Of a stretch of DNA of 10,427 bases, positions 4,585 through 10,427 are shown in pieces. The notes below the pieces were generated by a model. It was given only the letters and a program-made list of their open reading frames with translations, was not told the origin of the DNA and searched no databases. Both the position numbers and the translations under genes were made by a program. The stretch is from the NCBI GenBank assembly GCA_029067025.1, contig JAIEFH010000185.1, positions 1 through 10,427 on the forward strand, read 5' to 3'. Each line of letters starts with the position of its first letter. Position 1 is the first letter of the stretch. The stretch comes from Oscillospiraceae bacterium (GTDB taxonomy: Bacteria; Bacillota; Clostridia; Oscillospirales; Oscillospiraceae).

Positions 4585-5004
4585 ATGCGTGTCATAGCCA
4601 TCGATTATGGGGACGCCCGCACAGGGGTGGCGGTATCCGACGCCGCCGGGATGCTGACGGGGTACACCACGGTGATCCAATCTCGCCAGCCCGAGCGGGT
4701 AGCGGAGGAGATCGCCAAAATCGCCGCGGAGCGGCAGGCGGAGGAGCTGGTGATGGGCTTCCCCCGGAACATGGACGGCACCGAGGGGCCCAGGGCCGAG
4801 CTGTACCGCGCCTTTGCCGCGCTGGTGGAGGAGAAAACGGGGATGCCTGTGCGGCTGTGGGACGAGCGGCGCACCACCATCGAGGCCCATCAGATCCTCC
4901 ACGCCTCAGGCAAGAAGATGAAGGCCCACAAAAAGAATGTGGACGCGGTGGCGGCGAGCTTGATTTTGGAGGGCTACCTCGCCTGGCGGGCCAGGAATCC
5001 GTAA
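4585..5004 (+). CDS. ruvX: RuvX/YqgF family nuclease (putative Holliday junction resolvase)
   Basis: This RNase H-fold protein is implicated in Holliday junction processing and in 16S rRNA 5'-end maturation. The 139-residue product has normal family length. The first strand AIDYGDARTGVAVSD holds acidic D7. GFPRNMDGTEGPRAE (58-72) is the second signature, DERRTT (93-98) the third, and N118-V-D120-AVAA carries the last acidic residue. These positions match the active-site set of the family. AAAGGAGGGG precedes ATG 4585 at good spacing. In many Firmicutes this gene sits near alaS; that context is absent here. It is followed by a strong inverted repeat and the convergent ackA. Confidence 0.95.
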   Translation: MRVIAIDYGDARTGVAVSDAAGMLTGYTTVIQSRQPERVAEEIAKIAAERQAEELVMGFPRNMDGTEGPRAELYRAFAALVEEKTGMPVRLWDERRTTIEAHQILHASGKKMKAHKKNVDAVAASLILEGYLAWRARNP

Positions 5005-5005
5005 T

Positions 5006-5036
5006 AACAGCGGCGGAGCATTGCTCCGCCGCTGTT
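5006..5036. terminator. Inverted repeat between convergent ruvX and ackA
   Basis: AACAGCGGCGGAGC, a 3-nt ATT loop, and the exact complement GCTCCGCCGCTGTT make a 14-bp GC-rich stem that starts two bases after the ruvX stop. T-tracts are weak on both sides (GTTCATC in one direction, GTTATTA in the other). It is probably a bidirectional terminator, though of reduced efficiency for a Rho-independent type. Confidence 0.7.
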
Positions 5037-5052
5037 CATCCAAAATCAAAAA

Positions 5053-6246
5053 TCACACAAGGGCCGCGGTCTCCAGCGCGATCATGAGTTCCTCGTTGGT
5101 GGGGATGAGCAGCACCTTTACCTTGGAGTCGATGGCGGAGATGATGGCCTCTTTGCCCCGGATGTTGTTGGCGTCGGGATCCATCTTTACGCCCATGAAC
5201 TCCAGCCCAGAGGCGATGGCCATGCGCTGCTGGGCGTCGTTCTCGCCCACGCCGGCGGTGAAGATAATGGCGTCCACCCCGCCCATGGCGGCGGCGTAAG
5301 CGCCGATATACTTCTTCACGCCGTAGTTGAACAGATCAAGAGCCAGCGTGGCCCGCTCATCGCCGTTATCCCGGGCGGCGCACAGGTCGCGGAAATCGGA
5401 GGACACGCCGGACACGCCCTGCACGCCCGACTTCTTGTTCAGTACATTGAGCATCTCCTTGATGTCCATGCCGTACTTGTTCATCAGGTACTCCAGGATG
5501 CCCGGGTCCAGGTCGCCGGAGCGGGTGCCCATGGGTACGCCGGCCAGGGGGGTGAAGCCCATGGAGGTGTCCACGCTCTTGCCGTGGGCCACGGCGGCTA
5601 CGGAGGAGCCGTTGCCCAGGTGGCAGGAGATGAGTTTCAGGGCCTCGATGGGCTTGCCCAGCATATCGGCGGCCCGCTGGGTGACATACTTGTGACTGGT
5701 GCCGTGGAAGCCGTAGCGGCGCACCTTGTCCTGGGCGTAGTACTCATAGGGCAGGGCGTAGGTGTAGGCCACGGGGGGCATGGTCTGATGGAAGGCGGTG
5801 TCAAATACGGCCACCTGGGGTACGTCGGGGCCCATGACGGCGGCGCACGCCTTGACGCCCAGAATATTGGCGGGGTTGTGCAGGGGGGCCAGGGGGACGC
5901 AGGCCTCCATGGCGGCCATGACCTCGCCGTCGATGCGCACGGAGTGGGCAAAGGTCTCGCCGCCGTGCACCACGCGGTGACCCACCGCGTCGATCTCTTT
6001 CATAGAGGCGATCACGCCGTTGGCAGGATCCACCAGGGCGTCCAATACCGCCTGGATGGCCTCGGAATGGGTGGGCATGGCCACGTCCTGGGCGTCCACC
6101 GTTGTTTTGCCGGGGGCCTTGTAAGTGAATTTGCCGTCGATGCCGATGCGCTCACACAGCCCTTTGGCAAGCACCGCTTGGCTGTCGGTGTCCAGCAGCT
6201 GATATTTCAGGGACGAGCTGCCGGCGTTGATGACGAGAACTTTCAT
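5053..6246 (-). CDS. ackA: Acetate kinase
   Basis: AckA interconverts acetyl phosphate plus ADP with acetate plus ATP, giving fermentative ATP in the cytoplasm. The 397-residue product has normal family length. Visible motifs are NAGSSSLK at 7-14, GHRVVHGG with R91, FDTAFHQT with D149, FHGTSHKYV with H181, HLGNGSS (209-215), GVPMGTRSGDLDP with R242, FTAGVGEN (329-336), and PTNEE with E385. These correspond to the Arg, Asp, His, Arg and Glu catalytic set known for the family. ATG 6246 is chosen because AAAGGAGTG precedes it; the longer upstream reading is rejected. No pta gene is adjacent in this window, although the two are often paired. The gene is divergent from tmcAL. Confidence 0.97.
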   Translation of the reverse strand: MKVLVINAGSSSLKYQLLDTDSQAVLAKGLCERIGIDGKFTYKAPGKTTVDAQDVAMPTHSEAIQAVLDALVDPANGVIASMKEIDAVGHRVVHGGETFAHSVRIDGEVMAAMEACVPLAPLHNPANILGVKACAAVMGPDVPQVAVFDTAFHQTMPPVAYTYALPYEYYAQDKVRRYGFHGTSHKYVTQRAADMLGKPIEALKLISCHLGNGSSVAAVAHGKSVDTSMGFTPLAGVPMGTRSGDLDPGILEYLMNKYGMDIKEMLNVLNKKSGVQGVSGVSSDFRDLCAARDNGDERATLALDLFNYGVKKYIGAYAAAMGGVDAIIFTAGVGENDAQQRMAIASGLEFMGVKMDPDANNIRGKEAIISAIDSKVKVLLIPTNEELMIALETAALV

Positions 6247-6301
6247 GTTCCGCACTCCTTTGCCACGATTCCCAGTTTGTGGAAAATAGGCCAACTGGGT
6301 A

Positions 6302-6330
6302 TTTACTTTGTCCCGCTTCTGGAATATAAT
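6302..6330 (+). promoter_or_regulatory. Candidate sigma-A promoter for tmcAL
   Basis: TTTACT (6302-6307, four of six) and a perfect TATAAT (6325-6330) are 17 bp apart. The start would be near 6337, giving a leader of about 118 nt to the GTG start of tmcAL. It lies nearer ackA than the ackA promoter does, so the two promoters point toward each other. Confidence 0.6.
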
Positions 6331-6381
6331 GAAAGCCGGTCAAAAGCAGGAACGGCCGCGTGGCGGTCGTATAACAGAAAT

Positions 6382-6410
6382 ATTATACTACGAAAGACAG
6401 AATGTCGCAA
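6382..6410 (-). promoter_or_regulatory. Candidate sigma-A promoter for ackA
   Basis: On the minus strand TTGCGA (6410-6405, four of six) and a perfect TATAAT (6387-6382) are 17 bp apart. The start would be near 6375, giving an ackA leader of about 130 nt. The leader would cross the tmcAL promoter region at 6302-6330. Confidence 0.6.
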
Positions 6411-6454
6411 GAGTTTTTTGCATTTTCGCCGAAAATAGTGGGGAGGGCTGCTGG

Positions 6455-7576
6455 GTGGACGTTGTGGGGATCGTGGCGGAGTACAATCCCTTTCATGCCG
6501 GGCACGCCTTCCACATCGCCCAGACCCGTCGGCAGTTGGGGGAGTGTGCCGTCGTTGCGGTGATGAGCGGAAACTTTGTCCAGCGGGGGGACTGCGCCGT
6601 GCTGGACAAGTGGACGAGGAGCCGCGCCGCCCTGGAGGGCGGCGTGGATCTGGTGCTGGAGCTGCCCACGGTGTGGGCGGTGTCGTCGGCGGAGAGCTTT
6701 GCCCGTGGGGCCGTGGAGCTGTTGGCGTCCACCGGCGTGGTGACCCATCTCTCCTTCGGCAGCGAGTGCGGCTGCGCGGATAAGCTCCGGCAGGTGGCGG
6801 ACTGTTTGGACAGCGATGTCTATCGGGCGGGGCTGCGCCGATTTTTAGATGAAGGGATGCCCTTTGCCGCCTGCCGCCAGGCGGTGGTGCGGGGACTGCT
6901 GGGGGAGGATTTGGCAAATTTGCTGTCCCAGCCCAACAACAACCTGGGCGTCGAGTATATCCGGGCGCTGAACGCGCTGGAGAGTGCCATTCAGCCTGTC
7001 ACCGTCCTCCGGGCGGGGGTGGGCCACGACGGGGGGGATGACCCGGACTACCCCTCCGCCTCCTTTTTGCGGGAGAAAATCTTGGCGGGAAAGCTTTCCG
7101 CGGACAATCCCGCCAGTCTGAAATACGGCGAACGGGGGGCGCTGGCTGTCCTGCGCGCCATGGACGAGGAGGAGTTCGCCGCCCTGCCCGACTGCGGGGA
7201 GGGGCTGTTCCACCGGCTGTACCAGGGCGTCCGCCAGGGGCGGACGCTAGAGGAGCTCTATGACCTGGCCAAGACCAAGCGCTACGCCCATTCCCGCATC
7301 CGCCGGGCGGCGCTGTGGGGGGCGCTGGGGCTGAGGGAGGCTGACCGGCCCGCCGACCCGCCCTATCTGCGGGTGCTGGGAGCCAATGGACGGGGCAGGG
7401 AAGCGCTGCGGGAGATGAAAACGAAAACGGCCCTGCCCATTATCACCAAACCCGCCCACGGCAGGGGGATCCCCCTGCTGGAGCTGGAGGCCCGGTGTAC
7501 GGATTTTTACCAGTTGTGCTGTCAGGAACCCGGCCCCTGCGGGCTGGAGTGGACGACAAATCCTGTTATGCTGTAA
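6455..7576 (+). CDS. tmcAL: tRNA(Met) cytidine acetate ligase (YlbM family)
   Basis: TmcAL activates acetate with ATP to acetyl-adenylate and acetylates the wobble cytidine of elongator tRNA-Met, helping accurate AUG decoding. The 373-residue product opens with MDVVGIVAEYNPFHAGH; the HxGH nucleotidyltransferase signature is at 14-17. Next come MSGNFVQRGD (about 41-50), KWTRSRAALEGGVDLVLELP and FARGAVELL, with FGSECG after them, all typical of YlbM proteins. YPSASFLREKI later fits the second nucleotide-binding signature. GTG 6455 is chosen because GGGGAGGG lies about seven bases upstream and the family homology begins here; the open frame to 6308 would begin before the predicted transcript start. 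Length is slightly below the roughly 400 residues usual for the family. pepT starts 27 bases after the stop. Confidence 0.92.
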   Translation: MDVVGIVAEYNPFHAGHAFHIAQTRRQLGECAVVAVMSGNFVQRGDCAVLDKWTRSRAALEGGVDLVLELPTVWAVSSAESFARGAVELLASTGVVTHLSFGSECGCADKLRQVADCLDSDVYRAGLRRFLDEGMPFAACRQAVVRGLLGEDLANLLSQPNNNLGVEYIRALNALESAIQPVTVLRAGVGHDGGDDPDYPSASFLREKILAGKLSADNPASLKYGERGALAVLRAMDEEEFAALPDCGEGLFHRLYQGVRQGRTLEELYDLAKTKRYAHSRIRRAALWGALGLREADRPADPPYLRVLGANGRGREALREMKTKTALPIITKPAHGRGIPLLELEARCTDFYQLCCQEPGPCGLEWTTNPVML

Positions 7577-7603
7577 AATTCAAACCGAAAGGGAGTTTTT
7601 TCA

Positions 7604-8821
7604 ATGCGCGCCTACGAAAGACTGTTGAAGTACGTGAAGATCCACACCACCTCTTCCGACCAGACAGGGGTCACCCCTTCCACGCCCTGCCAGTGGGACT
7701 TGGCCCGGCTGCTGGTGGACGAGCTGAAGGAGCTGGGGCTGGAAAACCCCAGTGTGGATGAAAACTGCATTGTCACCGCCTGGCTGCCCGCCGCGCCCGG
7801 GTGTGAGGATGCCCCCGCCCTGGGCCTGCTGGCCCACATGGACACCGCCCCCGCCTTCTCCGGGGAGAACGTGAACCCCATCCTCCACGAGAACTATGAC
7901 GGCGGCGACATCGCTTTGCCGAAAGAGGGCCGGGTCATCAAGGCGGCGGACTTCCCCTTCCTGGCGGGGTTAAAGGGCAAGACCCTCATCACCGCCGACG
8001 GCTCCACCCTGCTGGGGGCGGACGACAAGGCGGGCATCGCGGAGATCATGACGCTGTGCGAGCGGCTGATCGAGGAGAAGCGCCCTCACGGGCGGCTGTG
8101 CGTTGCCTTCACCCCTGACGAGGAGATCGGCGAGGGCCCCGACCACTTTGACGTGGCCGCTTTTGGGGCAAAATACGCCTACACCGTGGACGGCTCCGCC
8201 GCTGGTTCTATCGAGTATGAGAACTTCAACGCCGCCTCCGCCAAGGTGGACATCACCGGCGTATCCGTCCACCCCGGCTCCGCCAAGGACGTGATGGAGA
8301 ACGCCCTGCTCATTGCCCAGGAGTTCAACGCCCTGCTGCCGCCGGACGCCATCCCCGCGAAAACCGAGGGCTATCAGGGCTTCTTCCACCTGGACGCCAT
8401 GGCGGGCACCACCGCCTCCGCCCATATGGAGTATATCATCCGGGATCATGACAAGGGCGAGTTTGTGGTCAAGCAGGGGCTGATGAAGCGCGCCGCCGCC
8501 CAGGTTCAGGCCGCCCACCCCACGGCCAAGGTGGAGTTGACCCTCAAGGACAGCTACTACAACATGAAGGAAAAGCTGACGGACTGTATGCACCTGGTGG
8601 ACAACGCCAAGAAGGCGGCGGAGCTGGTGGGGCTCACCCCGGCAGTGGAGCCCATCCGGGGCGGCACCGACGGGGCGCGGTTGAGCTATATGGGGCTGCC
8701 CTGCCCCAATCTGGGCACCGGCGGCTACAACTTCCACGGCCCGCTGGAGCTGGCCTGTGTGGAGGAGATGGACGCTGTGGTGGACATTCTTGTCAATATC
8801 GCGGCGCTGTACAGCAAATGA
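7604..8821 (+). CDS. pepT: Peptidase T (tripeptide aminopeptidase, M20B)
   Basis: PepT is a cytoplasmic di-zinc aminopeptidase that removes the N-terminal residue of tripeptides. The 405-residue product matches family length. Metal ligands and catalytic residues are all visible: AHMDT with H78 and D80, GADDKAG with D140, PDEEIG with E173 and E174, VDGS with D196, and NFHGP with H378. The dimerisation/lid domain lies about 205-315, including SVHPGSAKD. ATG 7604 has AAAGGGAG upstream. It follows tmcAL closely and is likely in the same transcript. No terminator is apparent after its stop. Confidence 0.96.
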   Translation: MRAYERLLKYVKIHTTSSDQTGVTPSTPCQWDLARLLVDELKELGLENPSVDENCIVTAWLPAAPGCEDAPALGLLAHMDTAPAFSGENVNPILHENYDGGDIALPKEGRVIKAADFPFLAGLKGKTLITADGSTLLGADDKAGIAEIMTLCERLIEEKRPHGRLCVAFTPDEEIGEGPDHFDVAAFGAKYAYTVDGSAAGSIEYENFNAASAKVDITGVSVHPGSAKDVMENALLIAQEFNALLPPDAIPAKTEGYQGFFHLDAMAGTTASAHMEYIIRDHDKGEFVVKQGLMKRAAAQVQAAHPTAKVELTLKDSYYNMKEKLTDCMHLVDNAKKAAELVGLTPAVEPIRGGTDGARLSYMGLPCPNLGTGGYNFHGPLELACVEEMDAVVDILVNIAALYSK

Positions 8822-8894
8822 TTTACAGTTTATTGATTACTTTCCAGTGTGATTGGGGTAAAATGCTGTCAAAGCCTGTAAAGGAGGCGTTTTC

Positions 8895-9728
8895 GTGATT
8901 TACCGCAACGATCACTACGGCCCCATCGACCGTTTCTGCGCCAAGCACCCCCGCTTTGGCATCCCCAACCTGGCTATGTACATCGCCATCGGCCAGGCGC
9001 TGGTTGGAATTGTGGATCTGATTATGGATGGGTGGCTCACCGCCACAATGATATTTCTCAGTCCGCTTATCCTTCGTGGGCAGGTATGGCGGCTGGTCAC
9101 CTTTATCCTTGTACCGCTGGAGGAAAATCCGTTCTACCTGCTGCTGAGCTGCTATGTGATCTATTGGACAGGCCAGATGCTGGAGCGGGAGTGGGGCACC
9201 GCCAAGTTCACCCTGTTCTACCTCAGCGGGGTTCTGCTGTCCATTCTGGGCGGGATGCTCCTTGGCACCATCGACATCTATTACATCCACCTATCCTTCT
9301 TCCTGGTGATTGCCACGCTGTACAGCGAAATGCAGGTGCTGTTTATGTTCGTGGCGCCCATCAAGATGAAGTGGCTGGCCCTCCTGGACGTGGGGTTTAT
9401 CCTGCTGAACGCGGTGCGGTTTGGCCCCTTTGTCCTGCTGATTGCGCTGCCAAGCTTCATCAATTACTTCATTTTTACCTGGCCTGTCTGGTCCATGAAG
9501 CTGGGCTTTGTCCGCCGCCGGGCGGACCCCCAGGTCATCAATTTCAAAAAAGTCCAGAAGCAGGCCCAGAAAAAGGCGAGGGAAACCGGCGGGTACCTGC
9601 ACAAGTGCGCGGTGTGCGGCCTCACCGATGAGGACGACCCCGGCATGGAATTCCGCTACTGCTCCAAGTGCGACGGCTACTATTGCTATTGCGCCAATCA
9701 CATCAATAACCATATCCATATCCATTGA
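8895..9728 (+). CDS. Rhomboid-like membrane protein without protease dyad, Cys/His-rich tail
   Basis: The 277-residue protein has about six or seven membrane segments between residues 24 and 200. RGQVWRLVTF (61-70) followed by MLEREWGTAKFTLFYLSGVL (95-114) matches the rhomboid WR loop and the GxxxF..Y..SG region. The helix that should hold the catalytic GxSG has IHLSFFLVIATLY (131-143), with no GxSG. The later helix, which should hold the catalytic His, has ALPSFINYFIF and no His, so the protein is likely not a protease. After a Lys-rich stretch comes C238-x2-C241, C256-x2-C259, C264-x-C266 and H269, H273, H275, H277, which looks like a cytoplasmic zinc-binding tail. GTG 8895 has AAGGAGG seven bases upstream. 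A weak -10-like TAAAAT (8859-8864) lies upstream without a good -35; co-transcription with pepT is possible. Function is unknown. Confidence 0.75.
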   Translation: MIYRNDHYGPIDRFCAKHPRFGIPNLAMYIAIGQALVGIVDLIMDGWLTATMIFLSPLILRGQVWRLVTFILVPLEENPFYLLLSCYVIYWTGQMLEREWGTAKFTLFYLSGVLLSILGGMLLGTIDIYYIHLSFFLVIATLYSEMQVLFMFVAPIKMKWLALLDVGFILLNAVRFGPFVLLIALPSFINYFIFTWPVWSMKLGFVRRRADPQVINFKKVQKQAQKKARETGGYLHKCAVCGLTDEDDPGMEFRYCSKCDGYYCYCANHINNHIHIH

Positions 9729-9739
9729 AACGAAGCATG

Positions 9740-9764
9740 ACACCCCCGCCGGCGGCGGGGGTGT
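9740..9764. terminator. GC-rich hairpin after the rhomboid-like gene
   Basis: ACACCCCCGCC, a GGC loop and GGCGGGGGTGT form an 11-bp perfect stem starting 11 bases after the stop codon. Only TTCG follows, so the T-tract is weak. It probably ends or pauses the tmcAL-pepT-rhomboid transcript before feoA. Confidence 0.6.
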
Positions 9765-9797
9765 TCGCATGCCATGTCCACATCTTTCACCATTCGC

Positions 9798-9855
9798 CCT
9801 TTCCCGCCATAGGATAGCTTGCGGGCAGTCCGCAGGGCGGCCCGCGCGGGAAAGG
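9798..9855 (+). promoter_or_regulatory. Inverted repeat sequestering the feoA ribosome binding site
   Basis: CCTTTCCCGC (9798-9807) is perfectly complementary to GCGGGAAAGG (9846-9855). The second arm contains most of the AAAGGAG ribosome binding site (9851-9857) of feoA. Directly stacked on it is an inner stem, GCGGGC (9821-9826) with GCCCGC (9840-9845). An alternative pairing, GCGG (9821-9824) with CCGC (9830-9833), could free part of this structure. In a message that begins upstream of 9798, feoA translation would be held off unless the stem opens. The transcript start is not established; a TAGGAT at 9810-9815 could be a -10 box, which would remove the first arm. Confidence 0.5.
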
Positions 9856-9866
9856 AGCAAAGAATC

Positions 9867-10139
9867 ATGTATGAAGCATTGTGTTTGTCCGCTCTCCGGG
9901 AAGGGGAGAGCGCTTATGTGACCGAGGTAAACGCGGGGCCCGCCATGGACCGGCGGCTCACTGACCTGGGGCTGGTGCGGGGCACCCGGGTGACCTGTGT
10001 GCTGCGCAGCCCCGCCGGGGATCCCTGTGCCTATCTCATCCGGGGTGCGCTCATCGCCCTGCGCCGGGCGGACGCGGACGGTGTGGCGTTGGAGCGGCAG
10101 ATTCAAGCTGTCCCGGCCCAGGCGGTGGCTACATCATGA
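9867..10139 (+). CDS. feoA: Ferrous iron transport protein A
   Basis: FeoA is a small cytoplasmic SH3-like protein that works with the FeoB iron permease. The 90-residue product shows LREGESAYVTEVNAG (about 10-24), then the family core RRLTDLGLVRGTRVTCVLRS and a C-terminal strand ALIALRRADADGV. ATG 9867 has AAAGGAG about nine bases upstream; the in-frame upstream reading to 9819 runs through the hairpin and lacks a site. The TGA stop overlaps the feoB start as ATGA, so the two are translationally coupled. No clear Fur or DtxR-type box was recognised. Confidence 0.9.
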   Translation: MYEALCLSALREGESAYVTEVNAGPAMDRRLTDLGLVRGTRVTCVLRSPAGDPCAYLIRGALIALRRADADGVALERQIQAVPAQAVATS

Positions 10140-10427
10140 ACCGGGTGGCGCTGGCAGGCAATCCCAATGTGGGCAAGTCCACCCTGTTCAATGCACTGAC
10201 TGGACTTAGACAGCATACAGGAAACTGGGCGGGCAAGACAGTGGCTACCGCCCGGGGAGAGTATACATTTAACGGGGAGGAGTACCAGCTCATTGATCTG
10301 CCTGGTACTTACTCGTTGGCGGCCCACTCCCAGGAGGAGGCGGTGGCCCGGGACTACATCGAGAGCGGCCAGGCGGACGGGGTGGTTGTGGTGTGCGACG
10401 CCACCTGCCTGGAGCGCAATTTGATCC
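10136..10427 (+). CDS. feoB: Ferrous iron transport protein B, N-terminal part (cut by window edge)
   Basis: FeoB is the membrane permease for Fe2+, with a cytoplasmic GTPase domain at its N-terminus. The visible 97 residues include the P-loop G1 GNPNVGKST (8-16), HTGNWAGKTV with the G2 threonine near residue 36, and the G3 motif DLPGTYSL. VVVVCDATCLERNL follows, leading to the G4 region. The coding frame is open to the end of the window. The start overlaps the feoA stop by 4 bp (ATGA). The membrane part lies outside this sequence. Confidence 0.95.
   Translation, partial: MNRVALAGNPNVGKSTLFNALTGLRQHTGNWAGKTVATARGEYTFNGEEYQLIDLPGTYSLAAHSQEEAVARDYIESGQADGVVVVCDATCLERNLI

Noticed and set aside
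5584..6438. A 284-codon plus-strand open frame
   Set aside because: Antisense to ackA with the same low-complexity Gly/His/Val character; the ackA reading carries all the catalytic motifs.
6308..6454. N-terminal extension of TmcAL using the upstream ATG at 6308
   Set aside because: The extension has no family similarity, begins before the predicted transcript start, and the GTG at 6455 has a well-spaced GGGGAGGG and begins exactly where the family homology begins.
9765..9866. A Fur or DtxR/IdeR box controlling feoAB
   Set aside because: No GATAATGATAATCATTATC-like or TTAGGTTAGCC-like dyad is present; TAGGATAGC at 9810 is only a loose half-site resemblance.
1..10427. CRISPR array, insertion sequence, prophage or rRNA
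   Set aside because: No regularly spaced direct repeats, transposase or integrase motifs, terminal inverted repeats or rRNA signatures were seen in either strand.

Overview
The window looks like chromosome from a fairly GC-rich member of the Clostridia (Firmicutes). A gut Oscillospiraceae-type organism is my best guess. The support is AGGAGG-type ribosome binding sites, consensus sigma-A promoters, an L10 leader with an intrinsic terminator, a zinc-type L33, and the combination of acetate kinase, YlbM/TmcAL and FeoA/FeoB. The taxonomic call is inference; no rRNA or complete marker set is present.

Left part (1-4250). On the minus strand runs the classic translation/transcription block rpmG (L33) - secE - nusG - rplK (L11) - rplA (L1), and further on rplJ (L10), with rplL expected just outside the left edge. 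The usual rplK-rplA-rplJ-rplL order is interrupted. Between rplA and rplJ sits a plus-strand pair: an XRE-type DNA-binding protein with two membrane helices, and a small multi-span membrane protein. This pair has its own promoter and ends at a perfectly symmetrical bidirectional terminator shared with rplA. rplJ has therefore acquired (or kept) its own consensus promoter, and it carries an L10 autoregulatory leader ending in an intrinsic terminator. The rpmG-secE-nusG-rplK-rplA transcript starts from a promoter near 4200. It has a long structured leader of about 200 nt with an intrinsic terminator just before rpmG. I could not assign this leader to a known class.

Middle part (4250-6450). On the plus strand, a 95-residue conserved-looking protein of unknown function and ruvX (yqgF) follow a promoter whose -35 box overlaps that of the rpmG promoter. 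A strong inverted repeat separates ruvX from the convergent ackA (acetate kinase, minus strand).

Right part (6300-10427). On the plus strand are tmcAL (tRNA-Met cytidine acetate ligase), pepT (tripeptidase), a rhomboid-fold membrane protein that lacks the protease dyad and ends in a Cys/His-rich metal-binding tail, and then feoA and the start of feoB (ferrous iron uptake). feoB is cut by the window edge. The ackA and tmcAL promoters face each other, so their 5' leaders should overlap. The feoA ribosome binding site is locked in a 10-bp inverted repeat.

No CRISPR array, transposase, rRNA or tRNA was seen. The parts most worth a second look are the membrane-XRE cassette inside the ribosomal-protein cluster, the unassigned rpmG leader, the rhomboid pseudoprotease with the zinc-type tail, and the feoA leader.
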